Below, in pieces: positions 38,344 to 47,667 of a DNA stretch of 64,000 nt; the stretch's first letter is position 1; each line of letters starts with the position of its first letter. The notes below the pieces were generated by a model. The model saw only the letters and a list, made by a program, of their open reading frames with translations. It did no database searches and was not told the origin of the DNA. The position numbers and the translations under genes are program-made. The stretch is from Planctomycetota bacterium (lineage in GTDB: Bacteria > Planctomycetota > UBA1135 > GCA-002686595), in assembly GCA_028278425.1 (NCBI GenBank), contig JANQEJ010000037.1, positions 1-64,000 on the forward strand, given 5' to 3'.

Positions 38344-40107
38344 ATGCGGTCCAGCCGACCCCGCTTCCGCGCCGCCGCAGGCGTCGCCGCTCTGCTTCTC
38401 GGCCTCCTCGCGCCCGCCGCGGCCGCGCACACGGCGGCGCTCCCCTCCGCCCAAGACGAGGCCGGCGCCGTGGAAGCCGCCGCCGAGAACGAGGAAGAGG
38501 CCGCCGAGGAAGGTCCCGCGTGGATGAAGAAGATCGACGGCGCCATGGGCGACGTCAACAGCGCTTTGGGCAAGGTGATCTTCTGGCCCATCCCGATCCC
38601 CGGCGTCAGGGAGAAGAACGACGCGGGCGAAGTCGTGATGGTCGACGGGGAAGGCAACGTGGTCAGCCCCGATCCCGACGGCGGGTTCACCTGGACCGAC
38701 GACGCGGGGGTCGTTCTCCGCTACACCGAGAACGAGGTCGAACCCAAGACCATCGGCGTGCCGCTGGCGGTCGCGGTCCTCGTCCTCGGCGCGATCTTCT
38801 TCACGTTGCGGATGGGCTTCATCCAGATCCGCGCCTTCGTTCACGCGATCAAGGTCACCGCGGGCAAGTACGACAACCCCGAGGACGAGGGCGAGGTCAG
38901 CCACTTCCAGGCCCTGTCGGCCGCGCTGTCGGCGACCGTCGGGCTGGGCAACATCGGCGGCGTCGCGATCGCGATCGGCACCGGCGGCCCCGGCGCCACC
39001 TTCTGGATGATCGTGGCCGGGTTCTTCGGGATGGCGTCGAAGTTCACGGAGTGCACGCTCGGACAGCTCTACCGCGAGACGCGCCGCGACGGCCGCGTGA
39101 TGGGCGGCGCGATGCACTACCTCTCCAAGGGCTTCCAGGAGATGGGGCTCGGCGGCCTCGGCAAGGTCCTCGCGATCTTCTTCGCGATCGTCTGCATCGG
39201 GGCCTCGTTCGGCGGCGGCAACACGTTCCAGGTCAGCCAGTCGCTCGGCGCGCTGCAGCTCACCATCCCGTTCCTCGACGACTACCCGTGGGTCTACGGC
39301 ATCCTGATGTCGGCGCTCGTGGCCGTCGTGATCCTCGGCGGCTTGCGGCGGATCGCGGCGACCGCCGAGAAGGTCGTGCCGCTGATGTGCGGCATCTACG
39401 TGCTCGGCGCGCTGTACATCCTGATCGCCAACGCGAGCTCCGTGCCCGGGGCCTTTGGGTCCATCGTCTCGAGCGCGTTCACGATGAAGGCCGGCTTCGG
39501 TGGCTTCCTGGGCGTCCTGGTCATCGGCTTCAAGCGCGCCGCCTTCTCGAACGAGGCCGGCATCGGCTCCGCGGCGATCGCGCACTCGGCCGCCAAGACG
39601 CCGTACGCGGCGCGCGAGGGTATCGTCGCGTTGCTGGAGCCGTTCATCGACACGATCGTGGTCTGCACGATGACCGCCCTCGTCATCGTGATCACCGGGG
39701 CCTACAACAACCCGGATTACGCGCACCACGTCGCCGCGGACGAAGGAGCAGCGCTCACGTCGAAAGCGATGGGACAGGTGATCAGTTGGTTCCCGTACGT
39801 GCTGTCGGCGGCGGTGTTGCTCTTCGCGTTCTCGACGATGATCTCGTGGTCCTACTACGGAGAGCGCTGCTGGGCTTACCTCTTCGGTGACGGCTCGTCC
39901 GTCGTGTACCGCCTGCTCTTCATCGTCTTCGTCTTCCTCGGCTCGGTCATCACCGCCAAGCAGGTCCTGAACTTCGGCGATCTGCTGATCTTCGGCATGG
40001 TCTTCCCGAACATCTTCGGTGTCCTCCTGCTCTCGGGCCGTGTGAAGACCAAGCTCGACGAGTACATGGCGAAGCTCAACGCGAACGAGTTCCCCACGTA
40101 CAAGTAG
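38344..40107 (+). CDS. Na+/alanine-glycine (AGCS) symporter with unusual N-terminal extension
   Basis: A 587-residue sodium:amino-acid symporter. The AGCS core has the sodium-site signature LSATVGLGNIGGVAIAIGTG, FKRAAFSNEAGIGSA and NFGDLLIFGMVFPNIFG, with about ten membrane helices. It differs from the usual 450-480 residues by a signal-peptide-like start (to about residue 35), an acidic linker (EENEEEAAEEG-like) and a soluble insert of about 45 residues with VREKNDAGEVVMVDGEGN before the first core helix. A DegT-type aminotransferase follows after 6 bases. Transport of alanine or glycine is inferred from family. Confidence 0.9.
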   Translation: MRSSRPRFRAAAGVAALLLGLLAPAAAAHTAALPSAQDEAGAVEAAAENEEEAAEEGPAWMKKIDGAMGDVNSALGKVIFWPIPIPGVREKNDAGEVVMVDGEGNVVSPDPDGGFTWTDDAGVVLRYTENEVEPKTIGVPLAVAVLVLGAIFFTLRMGFIQIRAFVHAIKVTAGKYDNPEDEGEVSHFQALSAALSATVGLGNIGGVAIAIGTGGPGATFWMIVAGFFGMASKFTECTLGQLYRETRRDGRVMGGAMHYLSKGFQEMGLGGLGKVLAIFFAIVCIGASFGGGNTFQVSQSLGALQLTIPFLDDYPWVYGILMSALVAVVILGGLRRIAATAEKVVPLMCGIYVLGALYILIANASSVPGAFGSIVSSAFTMKAGFGGFLGVLVIGFKRAAFSNEAGIGSAAIAHSAAKTPYAAREGIVALLEPFIDTIVVCTMTALVIVITGAYNNPDYAHHVAADEGAALTSKAMGQVISWFPYVLSAAVLLFAFSTMISWSYYGERCWAYLFGDGSSVVYRLLFIVFVFLGSVITAKQVLNFGDLLIFGMVFPNIFGVLLLSGRVKTKLDEYMAKLNANEFPTYK

Positions 40108-40113
40108 CCGCCC

Positions 40114-41250
40114 GTGAGCAACACCGCCCCCCCTCCCACCGCGATCGCGCCGCTCGACCTCGCGGCGGAGCGCGCCGCCCTCGGCCCGGCCCTCGAGGAG
40201 GCGGTGCTCGCCGTGCTGCACGGCGGGCAGTACGTCCTCGGTCCGGAGGTGGAGCGCTTCGAGCGCGAATTCGCCGCGCTGTGCGGCGTCGAGCACGGCG
40301 TCGCCGTCTCGTCGGGCACCGACGCGCTCGTCCTGGGGCTGCGCGCCCTCGGCGTCGGACCGGGCGACCGCGTGCTGACCAGCCCCTTCAGCTTCTTCGC
40401 GAGCGCGAGCACGATCGCGTGGATCGGCGCCATCCCCGCGTTCTGCGACGTGGATCCGGAGACGGGCCTCCTCGACCCGGAGCTCGCAGGCGCGGCGATC
40501 GACGCGGAGACACGCGCCGTCGTCCCCGTCCACCTCTACGGCCAGCTCGCCGACACGGCCGCCTTCCGCGCGCTCGCCGACGCGCGCGGCATCGCGCTGC
40601 TCGAGGACGCGGCCCAGGCCCACGGCGCGACGCGGGACGGCCAGGGGCCCGGCGCCCTCGGGGACGCAGCCGCCTTCTCCTTCTACCCGACCAAGAACCT
40701 GGGAGCGGCCGGCGAGGGCGGCATGGTCGTCACGCGCGACGCCGCAACCGCGAAGACGCTCCGCGAGCTGCGCGACCACGGCAGTCCCGCGAAGTACGAG
40801 CACGCGTTCCTCGGCACGAACGCGCGCATGCACGCGTTCCAGGGCGCGGTGCTGAACGTCAAGCTCCCCCACCTCGCGCGCTGGAACGCGCGCCGGCGCG
40901 AGATCGCCGCGCGGTACGACGCCGCCTTCGCGGGCAGCGACGCCGTTCGCCCGCTGCGCCGGGAGCCCGGCTGCGAGCACGCGTATCACCAGTACACGGT
41001 CCGGATCGCCGGCGGAGAGCGCGACGCCGTGCTCGCGGGCCTGCGGGAGCGGCGGATCGGCGCCGCCGTCCACTACCCCACCCCGGTCCACCTCCAGGAG
41101 GCCGCGCGCGGGTGGGGCTACGGACCGGGCGATTTCCCCGCGGCCGAGCGCCTCGCCGCGGAGGTTCTCTGCCTCCCGGTGCACCCCTTCCTGGCCGACG
41201 GGGACGCCGACCGGGTGGCGGCGGCGGTGCTCGCGCTGACCGCGGGCTGA
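40114..41250 (+). CDS. DegT/DnrJ/EryC1 family PLP aminotransferase
   Basis: A 378-residue sugar aminotransferase (fold type I). The start GTG 40114 is 7 bases after the symporter stop. Landmarks are SSGTDALVLGLRALGVGPGD, VVPVHLYGQLAD, LLEDAAQAHGAT and FYPTKNLGAAGEGG with the PLP lysine at residue 194. The end has CLPVHPFL. Such enzymes add amino groups to nucleotide-linked keto-sugars for surface glycans. GDP-mannose synthesis (manC) is elsewhere in the window, but no other sugar-modifying gene is adjacent, so the pathway is open. Confidence 0.92.
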   Translation: MSNTAPPPTAIAPLDLAAERAALGPALEEAVLAVLHGGQYVLGPEVERFEREFAALCGVEHGVAVSSGTDALVLGLRALGVGPGDRVLTSPFSFFASASTIAWIGAIPAFCDVDPETGLLDPELAGAAIDAETRAVVPVHLYGQLADTAAFRALADARGIALLEDAAQAHGATRDGQGPGALGDAAAFSFYPTKNLGAAGEGGMVVTRDAATAKTLRELRDHGSPAKYEHAFLGTNARMHAFQGAVLNVKLPHLARWNARRREIAARYDAAFAGSDAVRPLRREPGCEHAYHQYTVRIAGGERDAVLAGLRERRIGAAVHYPTPVHLQEAARGWGYGPGDFPAAERLAAEVLCLPVHPFLADGDADRVAAAVLALTAG

Positions 41251-41436
41251 CCGCACCCCTCGAAAGACCCGCAACCCCGTCCTAGGAAAGGGGTTCCGGC
41301 GGCCCACGAAAGTCCCTCGGCGGGCTCGAAACCCGCAGAGGCCCCGCCCGGTCATCGGCCGATAGAGGAACCCGGGCAGGCGGGTCCGCGCCGGCCCCTC
41401 CGCCTCCGAAAAGGCTCGCCCGACCCCACCCACCGT

Positions 41437-43866
41437 ATGTCCCGACCGACCCAGCGCCTGCCGCTCCTGGCCCTGCCGAGCGCCGTGGTGCTCCCCGGCG
41501 CGGTGGTCACGGTGGAGGTCGCCCGCGAGGAGAACCTGCTGGCCCTGACCCGCCGGGCGGCCCCGGCGGCCGACCGCGCGGAGCGCTGCATCGTCGCCCC
41601 CCTGAAGGACCCGGCCGGCGCCATCGAGCCCGACGGCCTGGTCGGCGTCGGGACCCTGGTGCGCGTCGTCGCGGAAATGCAGCTTCCCGGCGGCACGGTG
41701 CGCGCGGTGCTGCACGGGCTGCGCCGCGTGCGCTTGATCGACGTGGCTGCGGAGGACGGCTTCCTGACCGCTTGCCCCGCCGACCTGAGCGGCGAGTCCG
41801 AGGCGCCCGTCGCCGGCGGCGAGGACCTCGAGCGCATCGTCGCGCTCCTCCACGCGCTGGCGCGGAGCGACCCGCGCTACGCCGGCGACCTCGCCACGCT
41901 CGTCGAGCACAACGCCGACGACCCGGCGCGGCTGTCCGACCTCCTGGCCGGCGACCTGCCGCTGGACTACTCCGAGCGCTCGCGCCTCCTCGCCGAGCCG
42001 GACCCCGCGGGCCGGATCGAGCTGATCAGCCGCTTCCTGTCGAACGCCCTCGAGCGCGCCCGGGTGGGCCACGCCGTCGAGGGCAAGGTGCGCGAGCGCA
42101 TCCGCCAGTCGTTCCTCCGCGAGCAACTCGAGGTCATCCGCGACGAGCTCGGCGAGCCCGACCCGCACACGCGCGAGGCGGACCGGCTGGCGGACCGGAT
42201 CGTCGCGACGCCGCTCTCCGACGCGGCGCGAAGAGCCGCGCTGCACGACCTCGAGACCCTGCGCCGGTCCGCACCGTCGTCGGCGGAGGCCGCGCGCGTG
42301 CGCAACCACCTCGAGTGGCTGCTCGACCTTCCCTGGTCGGACGGCTTCGACGAGCGCGAGGCCGCCGAGGAGGACCGCTTCGCGGAGGTCGCCCGCAGCC
42401 TCAACACGAGCCACCTCGGCCTCAAGGACGTCAAGGAGCGCGTGATCGAGTTCCTCGCCGTGCACCGTCTCGGCGGGGACGCCGACGGCGCGGTGGTCTG
42501 CTTCCTCGGCCCGCCCGGAACCGGCAAGTCGAGCATGGGGCGCGCGATCGCCCGCGCGCTGCGGCGCCCGTTCGCCGCGATCCCGGTCGGCGGAATGACG
42601 CACGAGAGCGAGCTCGTCGGCACCTCGTCCAAGCAGGAGGGCGGCGTGCCCGGTGCGATCCTGCAGGAGATCCACCGCCTCGGCCGCAACGACCCCGTGA
42701 TCCTCCTCGACGAGATCGACCGGCTGAGCCTCGGCAACGAGGGCAACGCCGGCGGCGCGCTGCTCCAGATCCTCGACCCCGAGCACAACGCCGAGTTCGT
42801 CGACCACTTCCTCGGCGTGCCGTTCGACCTCTCGTCGTGCCTGTTCCTCGCGACGGCAAACGAGACCGAGGAGATGCCGGACGCGCTGCTCGACCGGCTC
42901 GAGATCATCGAGTTCGCCGGCTACACCGAGTCGCAGAAGCGCGCCATCGCGGGGAAGCACCTCCTGCCGCGCGCGCGCGCGGCCGCGGGCCTCGCGGACT
43001 GGCAGTTCAAGCTGAGCACGGCCGCGCTCGGCACGGTGATCCGGAGCTACACGGAGGAAGCCGGCGTCCGGCACCTCCAGCGGGTGCTCAACTCGCTCGC
43101 CCGCAAGGCGGCGGTGAAGGTGGTCCGCGGCGGCCGGGGGCTCTGGCTGCGCAAGGCCGACCTGCCGCGCCTCCTCGGTCCGCCGACCGTGGACGAGGAC
43201 CTCCGGCTCCTCAAGCCGTCGGTCGGCGTCGCGACCGGTCTCGCCTGGACGTCGGCCGGCGGGGCGCTGCTCCCGATCGAAGCGCTCGCCATGCCGGGAA
43301 GCGGCACGACCACCCTTACCGGACAGGTCGGGGAGGTGATGCGCGAGTCGGTGCAGGCCGCCACCTCGTACGTGCGGACGCGGTTCAAGAGCCTCGGCGT
43401 CGCGCAGGACCTCCTGGACACGCTCGACATCCACCTGCACTTCCCCTCGGGCGGCACCCCGAAGGACGGGCCGTCGGCGGGGATCGCGGTGGCGACCGCG
43501 CTCGTCTCCCTGATCACGAGGGTGCCGGCGCGGCACGACGTGGCGATGACCGGCGAGATGTCGCTCCTCGGCAACGTGCTGCCGGTCGGCGGCATCCGCG
43601 AGAAGCTGCTCGCCGCCATCCGCGCCGGGTTCCCGGAGGTCATCCTCCCCCAGCGAAACGCCGAGGAGGTTCTGCGCCTCCCCCCCGAGATCCGGACGCG
43701 CCTCACGATTCACCTCGTCGACGACGTCCTCGAGGTGTTCGGTCACGCGCTTGTATCGCCCGCAACGCGCTCGGGGGCCCAGCCGCAACGTCCCAACCGG
43801 CGGCGCCGGGCCGCGCGCCAGGCGGACGACGGGGGTTCGCGCCGCAGACGCAAGCCGGCCGGCTGA
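41437..43866 (+). CDS. lon: ATP-dependent Lon protease
   Basis: A 809-residue AAA+ serine protease that removes damaged and regulatory proteins. The N-terminal LON substrate domain begins LPLLALPSAVVLPGAV; the AAA+ domain has Walker A GPPGTGKSSMG and Walker B VILLDEID; the protease domain carries the Ser-Lys dyad, Ser680 in PKDGPSAG and Lys723 in GIREKLLA, matching E. coli positions closely. The middle is followed by a basic C-terminal tail (RRRRAARQADD-like). It follows a 186-base gap with a small AACCCC...GGGGTT hairpin but no clear promoter. Confidence 0.97.
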   Translation: MSRPTQRLPLLALPSAVVLPGAVVTVEVAREENLLALTRRAAPAADRAERCIVAPLKDPAGAIEPDGLVGVGTLVRVVAEMQLPGGTVRAVLHGLRRVRLIDVAAEDGFLTACPADLSGESEAPVAGGEDLERIVALLHALARSDPRYAGDLATLVEHNADDPARLSDLLAGDLPLDYSERSRLLAEPDPAGRIELISRFLSNALERARVGHAVEGKVRERIRQSFLREQLEVIRDELGEPDPHTREADRLADRIVATPLSDAARRAALHDLETLRRSAPSSAEAARVRNHLEWLLDLPWSDGFDEREAAEEDRFAEVARSLNTSHLGLKDVKERVIEFLAVHRLGGDADGAVVCFLGPPGTGKSSMGRAIARALRRPFAAIPVGGMTHESELVGTSSKQEGGVPGAILQEIHRLGRNDPVILLDEIDRLSLGNEGNAGGALLQILDPEHNAEFVDHFLGVPFDLSSCLFLATANETEEMPDALLDRLEIIEFAGYTESQKRAIAGKHLLPRARAAAGLADWQFKLSTAALGTVIRSYTEEAGVRHLQRVLNSLARKAAVKVVRGGRGLWLRKADLPRLLGPPTVDEDLRLLKPSVGVATGLAWTSAGGALLPIEALAMPGSGTTTLTGQVGEVMRESVQAATSYVRTRFKSLGVAQDLLDTLDIHLHFPSGGTPKDGPSAGIAVATALVSLITRVPARHDVAMTGEMSLLGNVLPVGGIREKLLAAIRAGFPEVILPQRNAEEVLRLPPEIRTRLTIHLVDDVLEVFGHALVSPATRSGAQPQRPNRRRRAARQADDGGSRRRRKPAG

Positions 43867-43913
43867 TCGCACTTGCGGGCCGGCCGCTCACGCCCCAAAT
43901 TGTTTCTCCCGCC

Positions 43914-44954
43914 ATGAGCTCCACACCGATCGCGATCGCGACGCTCCTCCTCGCCGGCGCGTGGCTCCTTCCGCAGGACCGACAAGAGCCCGCCGCCGAG
44001 CCTCCCCGGCAGGAAGCCGAGAAAGAGGAGGGCAAGGGCGAGAAGAAGGCCGGCGACGGGGAAGAACGCGCGCCCACCGGCACGACCGCATCGATCGCCG
44101 ACATTCCGATCGAGGAACTCTCGGGCGCGGACCGCGAAGCCGCCGAGGCGCTGCTGCACGCGCGGCTCGAGGAGCAGTACTTCCTGACGTGCGACGGCAA
44201 CGGCAACGGCTGGGTCTCGTTCCGCGAAGCGCGGGCGAGGCTGAAGATCGACCGAAGCGAGTACGCGCTCTTCGACGCGGACCGCGACGGCCGCGTCGAT
44301 CGCGTGGAGTTCGGCAAGCGCTATCAGTTCACCATCGAGAACGTCGGCGCGTTCCGGCCGCCGACCGCTCCGAAGCGCTTCGGCGCGACGCAGGAGGGTT
44401 CCCCCCTCTCCTTCGACTTCAACGGCACCGGGGCGCTCGAGGTCGCCGAGGTGAGCGCGTTCCTCGCGGCGAGCGCGATCCCGATCCCGGCCGACGGGTT
44501 GATGGGCTACCTCGACGCGGACGAGTCGGGAGCGCTCGAGGAGGGCGAGATCGCCGAGGTGCTCGACGTGGTCGCGCCGTTCCTGCCCGATACCGCCCCG
44601 CTGACGGCGGAGGCCACGCCCCCTCCTACCACCGCTCCCGACCCGGAGCCGGAGGTGGAGCCGGTCGAGCCGCCCAAGACGGTGGAGGAGCTCTTCGGGG
44701 CGACGGTGGAGCGCGAGGTCAGGTTCGGAACGACGCCGCTTCCGCCGCGCATCGTCGGGCCGGTCCCGCACTTCTACCGCCTGGACAAGGACGAGGACGG
44801 CTACATCTCGAGCGCCGACCTGATGGATCTCTTGTCTCCGGCGAGCGTCGGCGTCCGCGCGGGCGCCGTGATCGCATCGGTCGACCGCGACGGCGACGGA
44901 CGGCTCGACCCGGCCGAGTTCAAGGCGGCTTTGCAAAAACCCAAACAGGACTGA
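43914..44954 (+). CDS. Exported EF-hand protein with six calcium-binding loops
   Basis: A 346-residue secreted protein: signal peptide (about 1-19), a Glu/Lys-rich linker, then EF-hand-type loops of 12 residues in three pairs: DGNGNGWVSFRE and DADRDGRVDRVE; DFNGTGALEVAE and DADESGALEEGE; and, after a Pro/Glu linker, DKDEDGYISSAD and DRDGDGRLDPAE. Most keep Asp/Asn at 1, 3, 5 and Glu or Asp at 12, so binding of calcium is likely. EF-hand proteins of this kind are common in planctomycetes. It lies between lon and the transglutaminase gene on the same strand. Partner unknown. Confidence 0.82.
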   Translation: MSSTPIAIATLLLAGAWLLPQDRQEPAAEPPRQEAEKEEGKGEKKAGDGEERAPTGTTASIADIPIEELSGADREAAEALLHARLEEQYFLTCDGNGNGWVSFREARARLKIDRSEYALFDADRDGRVDRVEFGKRYQFTIENVGAFRPPTAPKRFGATQEGSPLSFDFNGTGALEVAEVSAFLAASAIPIPADGLMGYLDADESGALEEGEIAEVLDVVAPFLPDTAPLTAEATPPPTTAPDPEPEVEPVEPPKTVEELFGATVEREVRFGTTPLPPRIVGPVPHFYRLDKDEDGYISSADLMDLLSPASVGVRAGAVIASVDRDGDGRLDPAEFKAALQKPKQD

Positions 44955-45013
44955 GGGTCGAGCCCCTGCTATCCTCTCGCGCCACCCGTTCCCGCAACAG
45001 GAGGCACGCCGGT

Positions 45014-46057
45014 TTGAAGAAGACCCTTTTCCCCGCTCTGTTCGTCGTCGCAGCCTGCGGTTCCACGGAGGAGCAAGCCGCCTACGAGGTGGCCTACGAC
45101 ACGTCGGTCAGCTCGTTCCGCTTCGTCTACCAGGCCGCGGTCACCGACGTCCCGGCGGACGCGAAGGCGGTGCGGGTCTGGATCCCGGTGCCGGAGGACA
45201 CGCCGGAACAGGAGGTCTCGGACGTCGCCGTCTCGATCGAGGTGGGCGAGGCGCAGGCGATCCAGATCCCGCTGGACGACTTCCGGAAGGACACCTTCGG
45301 CTCGGGAAAGGACGCCGTGCACGTGGCGCTGAACGACATCGAGAACGGGGACGGCCGCTCCCTTCACGTGGCGTCGGAGGGCAGGCCCTTACAGCTCGAG
45401 CTCAGCTTCGACGTCACGCGCCGGGAAGCCCGGCGGCGCGATACGGCGAGCGACGTGGAGATCGCCGAGGCGCTCCAGCCGGACGGGATGATCCCGCTCG
45501 ACGGCCAGGTCGGCGCCATCGCCGCTTCGCTCAAGACGCCTCCGAACGAGATGGAAGCGGCGCGCGAGCTTTACGACCACACGCTCGAGCGCATGCGCTA
45601 CGACAAGCCCGCCGGCGGCGGCTGGGGTCGCGGCGACGCGGAGTGGGCGTGCGACGCACGCTTCGGCAACTGCACCGACTTCCACAGCTACTTCATGGGC
45701 CTCGCGCGCGCGAAGGGCATCCCCGCACGGTTCGAGATGGGCTTCCCCGTCCCGGGCGGCGACGACCACGAGGCCAAGGTCGGCGGCTACCACTGCTGGT
45801 CGTGGTTCTGGATCGAGGAAGAGGGCTGGATCCCGGTCGACATCTCGGAGGCCGACAAGAATCCGGAGCTCGAGGACTACTACTTCGGCACGCTCGACCC
45901 CAACCGGGTCTCGATGACCGGCGGGCGGGACCTCGTCCTGGACCCGGCGCCCGAGAACGGGCCGCTCAACTTCTTCGTCTACCCCTACGCCGAGGTCGAC
46001 GGGGACCCCTGGGACAAGGTCGAGAAGTCCTTCCGCCGCTACCGGCTGAGCAAGTAG
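45014..46057 (+). CDS. Transglutaminase-like lipoprotein
   Basis: A 347-residue protein starting at TTG 45014, chosen because AGGAGG (44999-45004) lies 9 bases ahead and no ATG or GTG fits. It has a lipobox (VVAACG, Cys16), an immunoglobulin-like N-terminal domain (AVRVWIPVPEDTPEQEV), and a transglutaminase-like core: catalytic Cys in FGNCTDFHSYFMGLARAKG, His in GGYHCWSWFW and Asp in WIPVDISEAD. Such proteins are cysteine peptidases or amidases with a papain-like fold, acting in the periplasm. The natural substrate is unknown. Confidence 0.88.
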   Translation: MKKTLFPALFVVAACGSTEEQAAYEVAYDTSVSSFRFVYQAAVTDVPADAKAVRVWIPVPEDTPEQEVSDVAVSIEVGEAQAIQIPLDDFRKDTFGSGKDAVHVALNDIENGDGRSLHVASEGRPLQLELSFDVTRREARRRDTASDVEIAEALQPDGMIPLDGQVGAIAASLKTPPNEMEAARELYDHTLERMRYDKPAGGGWGRGDAEWACDARFGNCTDFHSYFMGLARAKGIPARFEMGFPVPGGDDHEAKVGGYHCWSWFWIEEEGWIPVDISEADKNPELEDYYFGTLDPNRVSMTGGRDLVLDPAPENGPLNFFVYPYAEVDGDPWDKVEKSFRRYRLSK

Positions 46058-46063
46058 CCCGCG

Positions 46064-47203
46064 CTACCCGTGGAGCGGAATTAGCGGCTCGTGCCGCGGT
46101 CCGCCGTCGACGTCGCTGACAGCGAACTTGTTCTTGCCCTTCAGCGTGACCCCGGCCCAGGTTCCGTCGAGGCCGAGGACGTAGAAGTTCACGCCGAAGG
46201 CGGGGAGGCCGTCTTCCCCCATCAGGCCGGGCTGCCACTTCGCGGCGCGCTCCGCCTGGCGGGTGATGCGCTTCAGAACCTCCATGCCCGCGTCGAGCGG
46301 AGAGGCGCCCTGGCGCATGAGCTCGACGCAGGCGAAGGCGCCGTTGGAGAGGATCGCCGCCTCGCCGCGGCCGGTGGAGCCCGCCGAGCCCGCCTCCATG
46401 TCGCAGTAGAGGCCCGCGCCGACGATCGGCGAGTCGCCGACGCGCCCGGGGATCTTGTAGGAGAGCCCCGAGGTCGTCGTCGTGCAGGACACCTCCCCGG
46501 CCGCCGAGAGCGCGGAGCAGTGGATCGTGCCGTAGGTGAAGTCGGGCCCCTCCTCCTTCCGCAAGGAGCCGTGCTTCTCTCCTTTCGTCGGCGGGGGCGC
46601 CGGCGGGGGCGGCGAGAGACGGTCGTCGCGGTCGCTCATCGACTCCTTCCAGCGCATCCAGATCCGGCGCGCCTCCTCGGTCAGAAGCTCGGTGTGGGGA
46701 TGCCCGTGCGACCGCGCGAATTCGTAGGCGCCGCGGCCGACGATCAGGCAGTGGTCCGTTCGCTCCATCACGAGCCGCGCCACGGCCGAGGGGTGGAGGA
46801 TGTTCTCGATGCAGGCCACCGCGCCGGAGTTGTGCGTCGGGCCGTGCATGCAGGCGGCGTCGAGCTGGACGACGCCGTCCTCGTTGGGGAGGCCGCCCAG
46901 ACCGACCGAGCGGTCGTTGGGATCCGCCTCCACCCGCTGCACGACGCCCAGGGCACAGTCGAGCGGGTCCGCGCCCTCCTGGAGCTTGGGCCACCACTCC
47001 CGCATCCCGGCCAAAGCATTGGCGCTCCCCACCATGGCGGGTCCGGCGGCAGGCGGGCGGCGGCGGGCGGCGCGCGCGGGACGGGCCAAGGCGGCTCCGG
47101 CGCCCAGGCCGGCTGCGCCGCGCAAGACGGCACGCCGGTCGAGTCGACGGGGGTCGGGCCGACGTCGATCGGAGGTCTCGGAGGCGGAGGCGGGCTCTTT
47201 CAT
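46064..47203 (-). CDS. N4-glycosylasparaginase/asparaginase (Ntn hydrolase) with Tat-type signal
   Basis: A 379-residue protein of the glycosylasparaginase/asparaginase-2 family, which cleaves itself to expose an N-terminal Thr. The start MKEPASASETSD is followed by a twin-arginine-like DRRAVLRGAAGLGAGAA signal, so it is probably exported folded. Other landmarks are GLGGLPNEDGVVQLDAACMHG, the probable self-cleavage Thr in YGTIHCSALS, GVGDSPIVGAG-type region (GRVGDSPIVGAGLYCD) and GRGEAAI. ATG 47203 is chosen since the frame beyond it looks non-coding. It converges with the transglutaminase gene (6-base gap). Confidence 0.88.
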   Translation of the reverse strand: MKEPASASETSDRRRPDPRRLDRRAVLRGAAGLGAGAALARPARAARRRPPAAGPAMVGSANALAGMREWWPKLQEGADPLDCALGVVQRVEADPNDRSVGLGGLPNEDGVVQLDAACMHGPTHNSGAVACIENILHPSAVARLVMERTDHCLIVGRGAYEFARSHGHPHTELLTEEARRIWMRWKESMSDRDDRLSPPPPAPPPTKGEKHGSLRKEEGPDFTYGTIHCSALSAAGEVSCTTTTSGLSYKIPGRVGDSPIVGAGLYCDMEAGSAGSTGRGEAAILSNGAFACVELMRQGASPLDAGMEVLKRITRQAERAAKWQPGLMGEDGLPAFGVNFYVLGLDGTWAGVTLKGKNKFAVSDVDGGPRHEPLIPLHG

Positions 47204-47663
47204 GGGCCCATGGGACCACGAAGGCGGAAGCCGCGGAAGCTCGATACATGAAACGGCCGCCCCCAGGCCGACCTCGGTCAGCCTGCGAAGCGGCCGTCTC
47301 GTTCCCGGGACACGCCCTCCTGAAACCGGCCAGTGCAGGTGGGCACGGGGCTGACCATCCTGGAAGCCTCGGCGGCGCAGGACCGCCGGAGCCTCTGGTC
47401 CGCCGACCATCGGCTTCCCCGTTGATCCGAGACAACCCTGGGACGGACGGGCCAAGGCCCCATGTTCCCCATTTGTTGGGGATCCTAGCCTGCATCCCTG
47501 ACCAGGCTTTGCCGAGATCGCCGTGGACGCCGCCAGGTTGCGGCTTCGCGACAGAGAAGCGCGGAGTCGACCTTGACGGGTCGTCGAGCACTTCGAGGGA
47601 GCGAAGATCGCGAGATGGCGAGCGGCTACGACGATCTCGGTGAAGCCTGGTCAGGGATGCAGG
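47204..47663. other. Intergenic region of 460 bases with no supported gene
   Basis: Between the divergent-looking start of the asparaginase gene (47203) and the end of the M28 peptidase gene (47664). The frames here give only Arg/Pro/Ser-rich shadows. The right half holds the imperfect inverted repeat described separately. The left part near 47210-47480 should carry the asparaginase promoter, but I see no convincing -35/-10 pair. Confidence 0.6.
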
Positions 47664-47667
47664 CTAG
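47485..47667. repeat. Imperfect inverted-repeat element (39-base arms, 105-base spacer)
   Basis: Arms 47485-47523 and 47629-47667 match in reverse complement with three mismatches; the first 25 bases of each arm, from CTAGCCTGCATCCC through GACCAGGCTT, are identical. Weaker complementarity continues into the spacer, so the whole region may form one long hairpin. The outer end of the right arm holds the TAG stop of the M28 peptidase gene. No open frame or transposase is inside. It may be a small non-autonomous element, a palindromic repeat or a structured RNA. Confidence 0.7.

Noticed and set aside
41251-41436. Hairpin AACCCC/GGGGTT after the aminotransferase as a terminator
   Set aside because: The stem is only six pairs with a long loop and no T-run follows.
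38227-43872. A 1881-residue minus-strand open frame
   Set aside because: It is antisense to the symporter, aminotransferase and Lon genes and has no recognisable domain.
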